From Cohnella phaseoli (GTDB taxonomy: Bacteria; Bacillota; Bacilli; Paenibacillales; Paenibacillaceae), in contig NZ_QRDZ01000031.1 of assembly GCF_003386235.1 (NCBI RefSeq), positions 1-64,000 on the forward strand: 64,000 bases of DNA, read 5' to 3'. The position numbers were made by a program, and so were the translations under genes. Numbering within the stretch: position 1 is the stretch's first letter; the number at the start of each line of letters is the position of its first letter. Shown here one piece after another: positions 23,382-31,329 of this stretch. Below the pieces are notes generated by a model. The model did not search any database. It was not told the origin of the DNA and was given only the letters and a program-made list of their open reading frames with translations.

Positions 23382-23507
23382 TTCCCCTCTCAAAATCGGA
23401 TAACAACATTGGCGATTCTATCCGATAGAAAAAGCGGCGTCTATAGCTTTTTTACATGTCCAATACAGAGTATCAATAATCATTAAAAACTATAATAATT
23501 TGGCTTT

Positions 23508-25181
23508 TCAAAACCGACTCGAACGAATAATCGATGCTATGAGCCATACGAGCATAAACAACGCGACACCCAATCCGATCTCGATCACCGGAATGCGCCA
23601 CAGCACCGTCTTGGCATGATTCAACGCAGCGCCGACGATCAGGCCGAGCATGACGATGCTAAGCGACAGGAGCACGATGCTGAGCGCCAACCGGCTGCCG
23701 ATGCGATCCAGCTTCGCCATAATCGCGTCAATCTGCGGCACATCCGTCTCGATGTGCAGCTTGCCCTGTCGCAGCAGACGCGATATTTGCCGGATGCCGG
23801 CGGGAAGATCGCCGAGTATGCCGATGTATTCGGGAATGTCCTCCGCCCATTCGCTCAGCCAAGTCCGCGGATCGAGCCGCTTCAGCAGCAGACTTTTGCC
23901 GAACGGCTCGGCCACGTCGAAAACGCTGAACGTCGGGTCCAGCATCGTGACGACTCCCTCCATCGTCAGGAACGTTTTGCCGAGCAGGACCAGCTCTCTC
24001 GGTATTGCGATCCGGTGCTTCAAGGCAACGTCGAACAAGTCGTGCACCGCCTCCCCTAGCCGAAGCCGTTGGAACGGAACCTTATAATATTTGTCCCGCA
24101 GCTCCTCGATATCGGCCAGCAGCCGATCGCGATCCGCTGCTTCGGGCACGACGCCCATACGGGAAATCGCGCGCAGCACGCCTTTGGAGTTCTGGTTGCG
24201 CAGCGCGATCACAAATGCGGTGAAGCTGGTTTTCGTTGCTGCCGACAGCCGGCCCATCATCCCGAAATCGAGCCAGGCGAGCGTACCGTCCGGCAGCGCC
24301 AGCACATTGCCCGGATGCGGGTCACCGTGGAAAAAACCGTCCAGCAGCACCTGCCGGAAAATCGACCTAGCGTAGCGCTCGGCCAACGTCGCCCTGTCCA
24401 AGCCGGCGCGATCCAGGTTACCAAGCTCGGACAGCTTGATACCCTCGATATAATCCATCGTAAGCACGCGTCTTGAGCTGTATTCGCGGTACACGGCCGG
24501 AACTCGCATTTTCTCCGTTCCGCCGTTGCGAAGCGCGAACTGCTCGGCGCTGCGCGCCTCCTTGTCGAAATCCAACTCCGCGCGCAACGCAACGCCGAGC
24601 TCCTCGACCATATCGGCCAGCCGGTAGTGCCTTGCCCACTCCATCCGGCTCTCGGCCAGCTTGGCCCAATCCGCCAAAATGCCGAGATCGGTTTCGATCA
24701 GCCGCAATATGTGCGGACGCTGTACCTTAACGACCACATCCCGGCCGTCGCGAAGTCGAGCGTGATACACCTGCCCGATTGACGCTGCCGCGATCGGCGT
24801 CTCGTACAAATGCATAAACAGCCGGTTGGCGGAATCCCCCAGCTCCTGCTCGATAATGGCCGCCGCTTGCTCGAAAGGGAATGCCGCAACCTGATCCTGA
24901 AGCCGTTCCAGCTCGCTTACGATATCCGCGGGAAGCAGATCCGGGCGCGAGCTGGCAAGCTGACCAAGCTTGACGAACGTAGGGCCAAGCTCTTCCAACA
25001 GCATGCGTATGCGCTCTCCGAGGCTTTTCCCCTTCACTCCCCTTCTCTCCTCGCTGCGGAAAAACAGCAGCTTGTCGGTCAGGCCCATATCGTGCGCCAC
25101 ATAGCCAAGCCCGCTGCGGACAAGCGCTGTAGCGATCGAGCGGTAGCGTCTCAACCGTCGAATTCGTTGTCCCAGATTCAT
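23508..25181 (-). CDS. ABC1/UbiB/AarF-family atypical kinase
   Basis: The protein has the family's conserved blocks: FVKLGQLASSRPDLLP (KxGQ), the alanine-rich loop AAASIGQVYHA, the lysine in VVVKVQRP, FHGDPHPGNVL and LDFGMMG (metal-binding DFG). The C-terminus has two transmembrane helices (SIVLLSLSIVMLGLIVGAAL; IGLGVALFMLVWLIASII). UbiB proteins support isoprenoid-quinone metabolism, probably as ATPases; the role in Firmicutes is less clear. ATG at 25181, preceded by GGAGCGGCGG, is preferred over TTG at 25202. It follows directly on the phasin-like gene, probably one operon. Confidence 0.9.
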   Translation of the reverse strand: MNLGQRIRRLRRYRSIATALVRSGLGYVAHDMGLTDKLLFFRSEERRGVKGKSLGERIRMLLEELGPTFVKLGQLASSRPDLLPADIVSELERLQDQVAAFPFEQAAAIIEQELGDSANRLFMHLYETPIAAASIGQVYHARLRDGRDVVVKVQRPHILRLIETDLGILADWAKLAESRMEWARHYRLADMVEELGVALRAELDFDKEARSAEQFALRNGGTEKMRVPAVYREYSSRRVLTMDYIEGIKLSELGNLDRAGLDRATLAERYARSIFRQVLLDGFFHGDPHPGNVLALPDGTLAWLDFGMMGRLSAATKTSFTAFVIALRNQNSKGVLRAISRMGVVPEAADRDRLLADIEELRDKYYKVPFQRLRLGEAVHDLFDVALKHRIAIPRELVLLGKTFLTMEGVVTMLDPTFSVFDVAEPFGKSLLLKRLDPRTWLSEWAEDIPEYIGILGDLPAGIRQISRLLRQGKLHIETDVPQIDAIMAKLDRIGSRLALSIVLLSLSIVMLGLIVGAALNHAKTVLWRIPVIEIGLGVALFMLVWLIASIIRSSRF

Positions 25182-25198
25182 CCGCCGCTCCGCCCCCG

Positions 25199-25498
25199 TC
25201 AATCCGCGGCCAATCGCCGCTCAAGTGCTTCTAATCTCTGTTCGAGCCGTTCGACGTCCGCCTTGGTAGCCAATGCGTCGTCTCCCATAAGCGCCTGAAC
25301 GCGAGCGCGCACGAGCTCCTCTACCCGAAGCTTCGCTTCCTCGCCTTTACGCACGAGTTCCTCGGTTAGCGAACCCGATTCCGCCTTGCTCAGCTCCCCT
25401 TTTTTCACCAGCTCTTCGATGGTCCTCTCCACCTGCTCCTTGCCGGCCACGGCCAGCCCCAACCCGAGAAATATCGCCTTGCCGATCGTATCCTTCAA
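25199..25498 (-). CDS. Phasin-like / polyhydroxyalkanoate-regulator-type coiled-coil protein
   Basis: The 99-residue helical protein has an N-terminal AIFLGLGLAVAGKEQVERTIEEL segment and a C-terminal leucine-zipper-like coiled coil (TKADVERLEQRLEALERRLA). Such small proteins are often annotated as poly(3-hydroxyalkanoate) synthesis regulators or phasin-family and are commonly found beside UbiB-type kinases, as here. No PHA genes are in the window, so a granule role is not supported by context. Function is undetermined. Confidence 0.7.
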   Translation of the reverse strand: MKDTIGKAIFLGLGLAVAGKEQVERTIEELVKKGELSKAESGSLTEELVRKGEEAKLRVEELVRARVQALMGDDALATKADVERLEQRLEALERRLAAD

Positions 25499-25558
25499 TG
25501 TTCCCGGCTCCTTCCATCATCATCCTGTCGTTAACAGGTTGCGACAAAAGAAGCTTTT

Positions 25559-26884
25559 TCATCCTTTGCGAAACCGAAAACGGTAAATAACGGAAACAAT
25601 AACCGCAGTTAAACTCATCGTCATAAAAATAGTGCTATACGCTCCCGTGTTCCCCGTGTCACCTTCCGTGAAATCGAGCAATTTACCGATTACGCTCATT
25701 GCCAACGAACCGGCAATGAAATTGAGCATCGCCAGCATGCCCATGCCGACTCCCGTTTGCTCGCGGGAGAGCGTGCGCGAAACTGTGTTAGACAGCGCGA
25801 TCTGCATGAACGTTTGACCGATCTGGCTGGCAATCAGAAACAGCGCGATCCAATGCGCCGCTTCGCCCACGAAGCCGGATAGCAGTCCATAACCCAGCAG
25901 CAGCAAACACGACGCGAGAACGACCAAATATCCGTTGCCTCGCCGATCGGCCAGCTTTCCGCCCGAACGTCCCAGCAACGCGGAAGCCAAGGCGGCCGGG
26001 AACAAGACTGCTCCTACACCGCCCGGAGTTAAATTGTTTAATGACGTTAAAAATTGGGGAGCCATAAACGTTGCGGAAAAATTTAAAGCAGCGGTCAGAA
26101 AAGCCATAAGCAGACCGACCGTAAATTTACGATTTGCAAACAAAGCCGGCGGAATAAATGGAGTCTCCGCTTTACGAATACGAACGAAGAACAGCGCAAG
26201 CAAGAGGGATCCGCCCGCGAAAATCAGCCAGCTCCCCTGCGTAATCGCCAACAAATACGAAGCTGTCGCTGCCGCTAGCAAGCCGCCTCCGAGCCAGTCG
26301 ATGCGATCGGCTTGTCCTTTGTCGTCTCCCAAATACTTACGGAAAAAGGGCAGCGTAACAAGCGAAATCAGCGAGAGTAGAAACAGCCATCTCCAATTGC
26401 CCAAACCCGCGATCGCTCCTGCGACGACCGGTCCGAGCGCACCGCCAAGCGCCAATCCGACCGCCGTCGTGCCAAGCGCCCTTCCCCTTTTCTCCGCCGG
26501 AAAATAACGGACCGGAACCAGCATCGACGCTGCTGGCATTACGGCGGCCCCGGCGGCCTGCAAAATTCGGCCCGCAACGACTATCGCATACGTATTAGCC
26601 GCCACCCCTAGAAGCGAACCGAGCGCAAAAATGAGCATCCCTGTCGTGATCAGGCTTTTGAGCCGATATTTGTCTGCGAGCTTGCCGTAGAAAACCGAGC
26701 CAACGGCGTACACGACCATATAAGACGTCATCACCCAGCTGACTTGGGATGGCGCAAGCGCAAACTGCTCGGCGATGACCGGAAGCGCCACATTAAACAT
26801 CGTTCCGTTCATCACCGAGAATACAAGCGCAACAACGAGAACTCCCATCAGCTTGCCGGCTCTTTCCTCTTTAGCCAATTGCAT
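25559..26884 (-). CDS. MFS multidrug-type efflux transporter (DHA2/TetL-like)
   Basis: The 441-residue integral membrane protein has about 13-14 hydrophobic helices. The MFS motif A between helices 2 and 3 is GKLADKYRLKSLI, and the drug-antiporter motif C is ALGGALGPVVAGAI (about 147-160). The N-terminal MNGTMFNVALPVIAEQF is typical of the LmrB/TetA(L) branch. It exports a toxic compound by proton antiport. ATG with GAGGAGGAC upstream. It is divergent from a MarR-type gene with a clear operator over its start site, so induction by its substrate is inferred. Confidence 0.88.
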   Translation of the reverse strand: MQLAKEERAGKLMGVLVVALVFSVMNGTMFNVALPVIAEQFALAPSQVSWVMTSYMVVYAVGSVFYGKLADKYRLKSLITTGMLIFALGSLLGVAANTYAIVVAGRILQAAGAAVMPAASMLVPVRYFPAEKRGRALGTTAVGLALGGALGPVVAGAIAGLGNWRWLFLLSLISLVTLPFFRKYLGDDKGQADRIDWLGGGLLAAATASYLLAITQGSWLIFAGGSLLLALFFVRIRKAETPFIPPALFANRKFTVGLLMAFLTAALNFSATFMAPQFLTSLNNLTPGGVGAVLFPAALASALLGRSGGKLADRRGNGYLVVLASCLLLLGYGLLSGFVGEAAHWIALFLIASQIGQTFMQIALSNTVSRTLSREQTGVGMGMLAMLNFIAGSLAMSVIGKLLDFTEGDTGNTGAYSTIFMTMSLTAVIVSVIYRFRFRKG

Positions 26885-26922
26885 TTTTATGTCCTCCTCT
26901 AGTTGATTATTTACTGAGGTAA

Positions 26923-26973
26923 CTCACTATATCTCTAGATAGTGAGGATACACAGTAAATCTTCGGGAGTCAA
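26923..26973 (-). promoter_or_regulatory. Promoter and MarR-type operator of the efflux gene
   Basis: On the minus strand, TTGACT (26973-26968) and TATCCT (26950-26945) have a 17-base spacer. Overlapping the -10 and the expected start site is the inverted repeat CTCACTA-N10-TAGTGAG (26923-26929 and 26940-26946), a typical MarR-dimer site. Binding there would block transcription of the transporter. Confidence 0.75.
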
Positions 26974-26986
26974 GAGCAAGAGGCAA

Positions 26987-27015
26987 TTGAAGGCAACATT
27001 CGGCAAGGTTATACT
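26987..27015 (+). promoter_or_regulatory. Sigma-A promoter of the MarR-family gene
   Basis: TTGAAG (26987-26992) and TATACT (27010-27015) are separated by 17 bases; the ATG follows at 27058 behind AGGAGG. Confidence 0.7.
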
Positions 27016-27057
27016 GTAGGCATATACGCGTTCAGTCAGGAGGCTGTAGGAAATTTT

Positions 27058-27540
27058 ATGTCTACCCATTCCGATGTCCCTTCGCCGATAGACGCCCTTC
27101 ATCTTCTGGTCCGGGCTACCCACGCCTTACAGCGTGAAATGGAAAACGAGCTGACCACGTACCCGATCCCCTATCCGATCTCAGCCCCGCGGCTGCGGGT
27201 TCTGGAAGCTGTAGCCGCAACGGGAAGCGTTCGAATGAAGGAGCTTGCGGAACGGCTTAACATTAAAGCTCGGACAGTTACGGACTTCGTTGACGCGCTG
27301 GAGCGCGACGGCCTGCTGCTCAGAATGCCTGATCCGACCGATGGCAGAGCAACGCTAATTCGGCTTACTGAGCTTGCGCGCAACCATCTAAACGAAGCAC
27401 TAGCCTATCAAGCCCAAGTAGCAAGCCGCATGCTGGCCAACCTGCCGGACGAGGAGCGGAGCCATCTGTGCCAGTTGCTGCACAAGCTTATCGAAGGCAA
27501 GGATACGGCGAACATGGCCGGACCGACTCCCGGCGCCTAA
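27058..27540 (+). CDS. MarR-family transcriptional regulator
   Basis: The 160-residue winged-helix protein has the family core RMKELAERLNIKARTVTDFVDALERDGLLLRMPDPTDGRATLIRLT in order (about residues 58-102), including the recognition helix and the DGRA wing tip. Helices at both ends form the dimer interface. It most likely represses the divergent MFS gene through the CTCACTA/TAGTGAG site. ATG with AGGAGG upstream. It ends ten bases from the convergent thrS-type gene, with no obvious terminator between. Confidence 0.9.
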   Translation: MSTHSDVPSPIDALHLLVRATHALQREMENELTTYPIPYPISAPRLRVLEAVAATGSVRMKELAERLNIKARTVTDFVDALERDGLLLRMPDPTDGRATLIRLTELARNHLNEALAYQAQVASRMLANLPDEERSHLCQLLHKLIEGKDTANMAGPTPGA

Positions 27541-27550
27541 CCCGGCGCCG

Positions 27551-29275
27551 TCAGCCTTCTCTTCTCTCGACCTTGCCGCACAGCTCCGCCACAAAATCAT
27601 TCAGTCCAAGCTCCCGCTGTCCCTGCTCGCCGAACAAACGCGCCTGCACCGTGCCTGCTGCGATCTCCGCATCTCCGACAACCGCGACATACGGAGCCTT
27701 CATCAGCTGCGCCTCGCGAATGCGGTAGCCGAGCTTCTCGTTCCGGCAATCCGCCTCCGCGCGTATTCCCGCTTCCTTTAACCTCCGGCACACTTGCTCC
27801 GCATACGCCGCATGATTTTCCGAGACCGGGACGAGCACCGCTTGTACAGGCGCCAGCCACACCGGGAACGCCCCGGCATAATGCTCGATCAAAATGCCCA
27901 TAAATCGGTCGATCGATCCGTATATCGCGCGATGAATAACGATTGGCGTGCGCTTTTCGTTCTTTTCGTCCACATACGCAAGCCCAAACTTCTCCGGCAT
28001 CTGAAAATCCAGCTGCACCGTTGCGCATTGATGACTCCGGTTCAGCGCGTCCTTGATGTGGAAGTCGATTTTCGGACCGTAGAAGGCGCCGTCCCCGGGA
28101 TTGATCCGGTAAGGAAGACCGCTGTTCTTCAACACTTGCGCCAGCGCCGCCTCCGCCTCGCCCCACTGTTCGTCGCTGCCCATCGAATCGTCCGGACGAG
28201 TCGACAGCTCCAGGCTGTATTCAAAGCCGAACAAGCCGTACATTTCCTGAATCATCGCGATCGCCCGCCCAATCTCCTCCTCGATCTGATCCGGCCGAAC
28301 AAAAATATGCGCATCGTCCTGGCAGAATGTACGAACCCGGAACAAGCCGTTCAGCGCGCCGCTGAATTCGTGCCGATGCACCTGCCCGAACTCGGCCAAC
28401 CGGATCGGCAAATCGCGGTACGAGCGCAGCTGGCTTTTGTAAATGAGCATATGACCCGGACAGTTCATCGGCTTAACGGCGAATTGGTGATTGTCCAGCT
28501 CGGAGAAGTACATATTGTCCCGATAATGCTCCCAATGGCCCGACTGTTCCCACATTTGCCTGTTCATAATGAGCGGAGTGCGGACTTCCTCGTAGTCGTA
28601 TTTACGCAGGAACTGCCGCGACAGATTTTCCAGCTCCTGCCGCACAACCGCTCCCTTCGGCAGGTAGAACGGCATCCCAGGGGCTTCCTCCGAGAAATGA
28701 ATGAGCTGAAGCTGCTTGCCAAGCTTGCGGTGATCGCGCCTTGCCGCCTCCTCCTGCCAGGAAAGAAATTGCTTCAGCTCCGCTTCGCTAGCGAACGCCG
28801 CGCCGTATATGCGCTGCAGCATTGGCCTGCTGTTGTCTCCGCGCCAATACGCTCCCGCTACGCTCAGAAGCTTAAAAGCTGCCGCGGACTTTCCAACCTC
28901 CCTGGCGCACTCATCCGGATACACGTCGACGAACTCTTCCTGCCTGTAAATCTGCACCTCATCCGACTCTGCTTCCTCGCGCAGCCATTCCGCCTTCCAG
29001 CTTTCTCCTCTCGCCTCGAACAGCACGGCGGCTTCCATCCGCGAATATGGCTCAAGACTGCACGAGGAAATCTTTGCGGACAGCTTCCGCATCTCCTCTT
29101 CGACAACGGCCAAATCCGCCTCCGCGAACGCGCCGGGCACCTCGAAATCGTAGTAAAACCCTTGCTCCGTCACAAACGCGCCCCCCAGCTTCGCTCCGGC
29201 AAATTTTCTTTGCATCGCCCATGCCAACAGCATTGCCGCATTTGCTTTTACCTGATCCTGCTTGGATTGATACAT
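27551..29275 (-). CDS. Threonyl-tRNA synthetase lacking the TGS domain and the editing-site residues
   Basis: Charges tRNA-Thr. The ATG at 29275 (AAGGAG upstream) is chosen because the earlier in-frame sequence is T-box leader. The 574-residue product begins directly in the N2 domain, so the N-terminal TGS domain is absent. N2 keeps QGFYYDFEV and GAYWRGDN. The four residues used for editing of Ser-tRNA-Thr in E. coli (H73, H77, C182, H186) align with A11, M15, Y119 and C123, so editing is probably lost. The aminoacylation core is intact: zinc ligands C272 (NCPGH), H323 (DDAHIF), H448 (VIHRAI), plus the C-terminal anticodon-binding domain. Two tandem threonine T-boxes control it, recalling Bacillus thrZ. 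A second, standard ThrRS elsewhere is expected. Confidence 0.9.
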   Translation of the reverse strand: MYQSKQDQVKANAAMLLAWAMQRKFAGAKLGGAFVTEQGFYYDFEVPGAFAEADLAVVEEEMRKLSAKISSCSLEPYSRMEAAVLFEARGESWKAEWLREEAESDEVQIYRQEEFVDVYPDECAREVGKSAAAFKLLSVAGAYWRGDNSRPMLQRIYGAAFASEAELKQFLSWQEEAARRDHRKLGKQLQLIHFSEEAPGMPFYLPKGAVVRQELENLSRQFLRKYDYEEVRTPLIMNRQMWEQSGHWEHYRDNMYFSELDNHQFAVKPMNCPGHMLIYKSQLRSYRDLPIRLAEFGQVHRHEFSGALNGLFRVRTFCQDDAHIFVRPDQIEEEIGRAIAMIQEMYGLFGFEYSLELSTRPDDSMGSDEQWGEAEAALAQVLKNSGLPYRINPGDGAFYGPKIDFHIKDALNRSHQCATVQLDFQMPEKFGLAYVDEKNEKRTPIVIHRAIYGSIDRFMGILIEHYAGAFPVWLAPVQAVLVPVSENHAAYAEQVCRRLKEAGIRAEADCRNEKLGYRIREAQLMKAPYVAVVGDAEIAAGTVQARLFGEQGQRELGLNDFVAELCGKVERREG

Positions 29276-29308
29276 GATCAACATCTCCTTTTGTTTTCTA
29301 TGTGAACG

Positions 29309-29575
29309 AAAAAAAACGCCCTCATCCGCAAAGGGACGAGCGCGCTCGTGGTTCCACCCAAATTCAATTCGTCTCCTGCCATGCGGCATGACCGACGAAT
29401 CCTCGGCGCTCTGTAACGGGAGCTCCCGGCAACCCATACTCCCGCACCGCATCGTTCGCGGCGCGATTTTCCGAATCGCGGCTACAAGGGGGTAAACGCA
29501 TGCCTCTCTCCGAAGGGGGTTTCAGCCTTGCCCCCTCTCTCTGGGCGGTGTCCGCATACGCTCATGTCCTTGATC
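29309..29575 (-). promoter_or_regulatory. T-box leader, proximal copy, specifier ACC (threonine)
   Basis: On the minus strand it carries AGAGAGAGGGGGC in Stem I, the antiterminator GGGTGGAACCACGAG, and a terminator stem CTCGTCC-CTTTGC-GGATGAG followed by T8. CGTATGC pairs with GCATGCG; below this helix the loop reads TTTACCC before CCTTG (pairing with CAAGG), putting specifier ACC at 29493-29491. The 34-base gap to the synthetase start holds its SD. Confidence 0.85.
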
Positions 29576-29589
29576 CAAGCCGTTGTGAA

Positions 29590-29865
29590 AATAAAAAAGC
29601 GCCGTCCGCAAAGGGACGAGCGCGCTCGTGGTTCCACCCAAATTCAATTCGTCTCCAGCCTGTCGCATGACCGACGAATCCTTGGCGCTCTATAACGGGA
29701 GCTCCCGGCGACTCATACTTCCGCACCGCATCGTTCGCGGCGGATTTCCGAATCGCGGCTACAAGGGGGTAAACGCGTGCTTCTCTCCGAAGGGGGTTTC
29801 AGCCTTGCCCCCTCTCTCTGGGCGGTGTCCGCATACGCTCATGTCCTTGATCGTCGCTGTCTTGA
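29590..29865 (-). promoter_or_regulatory. T-box leader, distal copy, specifier ACC (threonine)
   Basis: Nearly identical to the proximal copy, including GGGTGGAACCACGAGCGCGC and the specifier ACC at 29770-29768. Its terminator is AGCGC-GCTCGTCC...GGACGGCGCT followed by T6. Differences from the proximal copy are scattered (GCACGCG versus GCATGCG), so this is a tandem duplication under selection for both copies. Confidence 0.85.
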
Positions 29866-29870
29866 AACAC

Positions 29871-29899
29871 ATCTTAGGGGAAAAAAATCCGTCTGTCAA
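29871..29899 (-). promoter_or_regulatory. Sigma-A promoter of the tandem T-box leader
   Basis: On the minus strand, a consensus TTGACA (29899-29894), 17-base spacer and TAAGAT (29876-29871) stand directly before the distal T-box. Confidence 0.85.
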
Positions 29900-29943
29900 G
29901 CGCATCTTTTGGCAGCCATTTTCACTGTCCGTGTATCTCAGCC

Positions 29944-30348
29944 CTATTTCAGCTTGCGGCTCATTCCGTAAAAATCGGGATAGATCAGCTCAAAACCGCT
30001 CTCCTGATACGTTTTTAGCATTTGCAGATCTGAAATGACGAAAAAGCTTGCGCCCTCCGGAGCGTTCCGTTCCACATAAGCCGTCAACTCCTGCAAAATC
30101 TGCTGAGCGATTGGGCGTCCTTCCGAGTCGGGATGAACGATAAGATCCACAATCTGGTAATGGCAAGCTCCGTCCCCGACCACTCTGCCCATCCCTTGCA
30201 AGTTTCCGCTTTCGTCTCTCGCGCATACGCCGAACAACGAACGGCTTAACGCCGTTTCGGCTGCCGAATCGGCGATCTTAGCAAGGCCGGCCGCCTCTCT
30301 TAATTCCCCGTACTGCCGGGCGTCTGGCAATTCATGGACCAGGTTCAC
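29944..30348 (-). CDS. GNAT-family N-acetyltransferase
   Basis: The 134-residue protein is a short GNAT: ARDESGNLQGMGRVVGD, then YQIVDLIVHPDSEGRPIAQQILQEL, where HPDSEGRPI takes the place of motif A (the usual Q/R-x-x-G-x-G/A is altered to SEGRPI), and a C-terminal YQESGFELIYPDFYGMSRKL. The substrate is unknown. It is a single gene upstream of the ThrRS promoter on the same strand, with no clear terminator between. Confidence 0.78.
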   Translation of the reverse strand: MNLVHELPDARQYGELREAAGLAKIADSAAETALSRSLFGVCARDESGNLQGMGRVVGDGACHYQIVDLIVHPDSEGRPIAQQILQELTAYVERNAPEGASFFVISDLQMLKTYQESGFELIYPDFYGMSRKLK

Positions 30349-30511
30349 ACGGAATCCCTTCTTTCTCGATGAATGGTTGTCTCCCTTACTTTACAACATT
30401 CATGCAAGTGCCAAAGTTTCCGTGTCCAATCCGTCTTCACCTACCATTCGATCGCTTAACCTTATCGTGCAGCTTTAAGCTTTTACTTACAGCTTGCCAA
30501 ACGTTGAAGGA

Positions 30512-30540
30512 TTGCGAAGCCTTATCGCATCTGCTATAGT
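30512..30540 (+). promoter_or_regulatory. Sigma-A promoter of the MerR-type gene
   Basis: TTGCGA (30512-30517) and TATAGT (30535-30540) are separated by 17 bases, 36 bases before the ATG at 30576, which has AAGGAGGACC upstream. The spacer is a normal 17 bases, not the elongated one of MerR-activated promoters. Confidence 0.65.
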
Positions 30541-30575
30541 AGTTGTTCTCTCACTTGCTGTAAGGAGGACCAGTT

Positions 30576-31301
30576 ATGAGCTCCTACAAACCGATCGAGA
30601 TTGCGAGAATGCTGGGCATCAGCACGAGCGCTCTACGACACTACGAAAGCTGGGGAGTCGTACCTGCCCCGACAAGAGCGCCTAACGGCTACAGATTATA
30701 TACCGACATCCACCTTGCTTATTTTCGTTGCTTACGCGCCATGTTCCCCGGCTTCGGAGTGCAGCTTTCCTGCGAGGCGCTGCGCCGAGTTCAGCGCGGC
30801 GAGACGGATGACGCCTTCTGGATGGTGAACGAGGCACAGGCTCGACTGCGCCAGGAGAAGCTGGCTGCGGAGCAAACTTTAGAGCTGCTTCATCCGCTGG
30901 AGCATGAGCCGGCAGACCTTCCGAAAGCGAGCAAAAAGCGGATGACGATCGGCGACGCCGCCAAGCTTGCCGGCGTCGCCGCTTCCGCGATCCGGCATTG
31001 GGAGAAGGAGGGACTGATCTCGCCCGACAGAGACCCGGAAAGCGGCTATCGCGTATTTACATCCGGTCATCTGCGTAAAATCCGGCTGATCCGCACGCTT
31101 CGAAGCACCGTTTATTTTCTGAATAGTATGAAGGAAATCGTACACGCCCTGGATCACCAAAGCCCCGAGCATGCCAGAAAGCTGACGGAAGACGCGATCC
31201 GCAACCTGGACGCGCGCCTTCGCCATCAGCTGCAGGGCATTCGCAGATTGATCGAGCTGTGCGAGGCAGATGAAAAACAAGCGATCCCCTGCCGCCGATA
31301 A
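30576..31301 (+). CDS. Regulator with two tandem MerR-type DNA-binding domains
   Basis: The 241-residue protein carries two MerR winged helix-turn-helix units. The first is at residues 4-70 (KPIEIARMLGISTSALRHYESWGVV...GYRLYTDIHLAYFRCLRAM). The second is at about 122-190 (RMTIGDAAKLAGVAASAIRHWEKEGLI...GYRVFTSGHLRKIRLIRTL). Each is followed by a helix; the C-terminal one is a dimerisation helix. No cysteine cluster for metal sensing and no drug-binding domain is present. It is convergent with an MFS transporter gene (29 bases apart), a possible target. Confidence 0.85.
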   Translation: MSSYKPIEIARMLGISTSALRHYESWGVVPAPTRAPNGYRLYTDIHLAYFRCLRAMFPGFGVQLSCEALRRVQRGETDDAFWMVNEAQARLRQEKLAAEQTLELLHPLEHEPADLPKASKKRMTIGDAAKLAGVAASAIRHWEKEGLISPDRDPESGYRVFTSGHLRKIRLIRTLRSTVYFLNSMKEIVHALDHQSPEHARKLTEDAIRNLDARLRHQLQGIRRLIELCEADEKQAIPCRR

Positions 31302-31329
31302 GGCCTGCAAGAGATCGCTTAGACTAGAG

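Noticed and set aside
29276-29452. N-terminal extension of the threonyl-tRNA synthetase by 59 codons
   Set aside because: The extension is translated T-box leader, including the antiterminator and terminator, and is not a TGS domain. The ATG at 29275 has a good SD.
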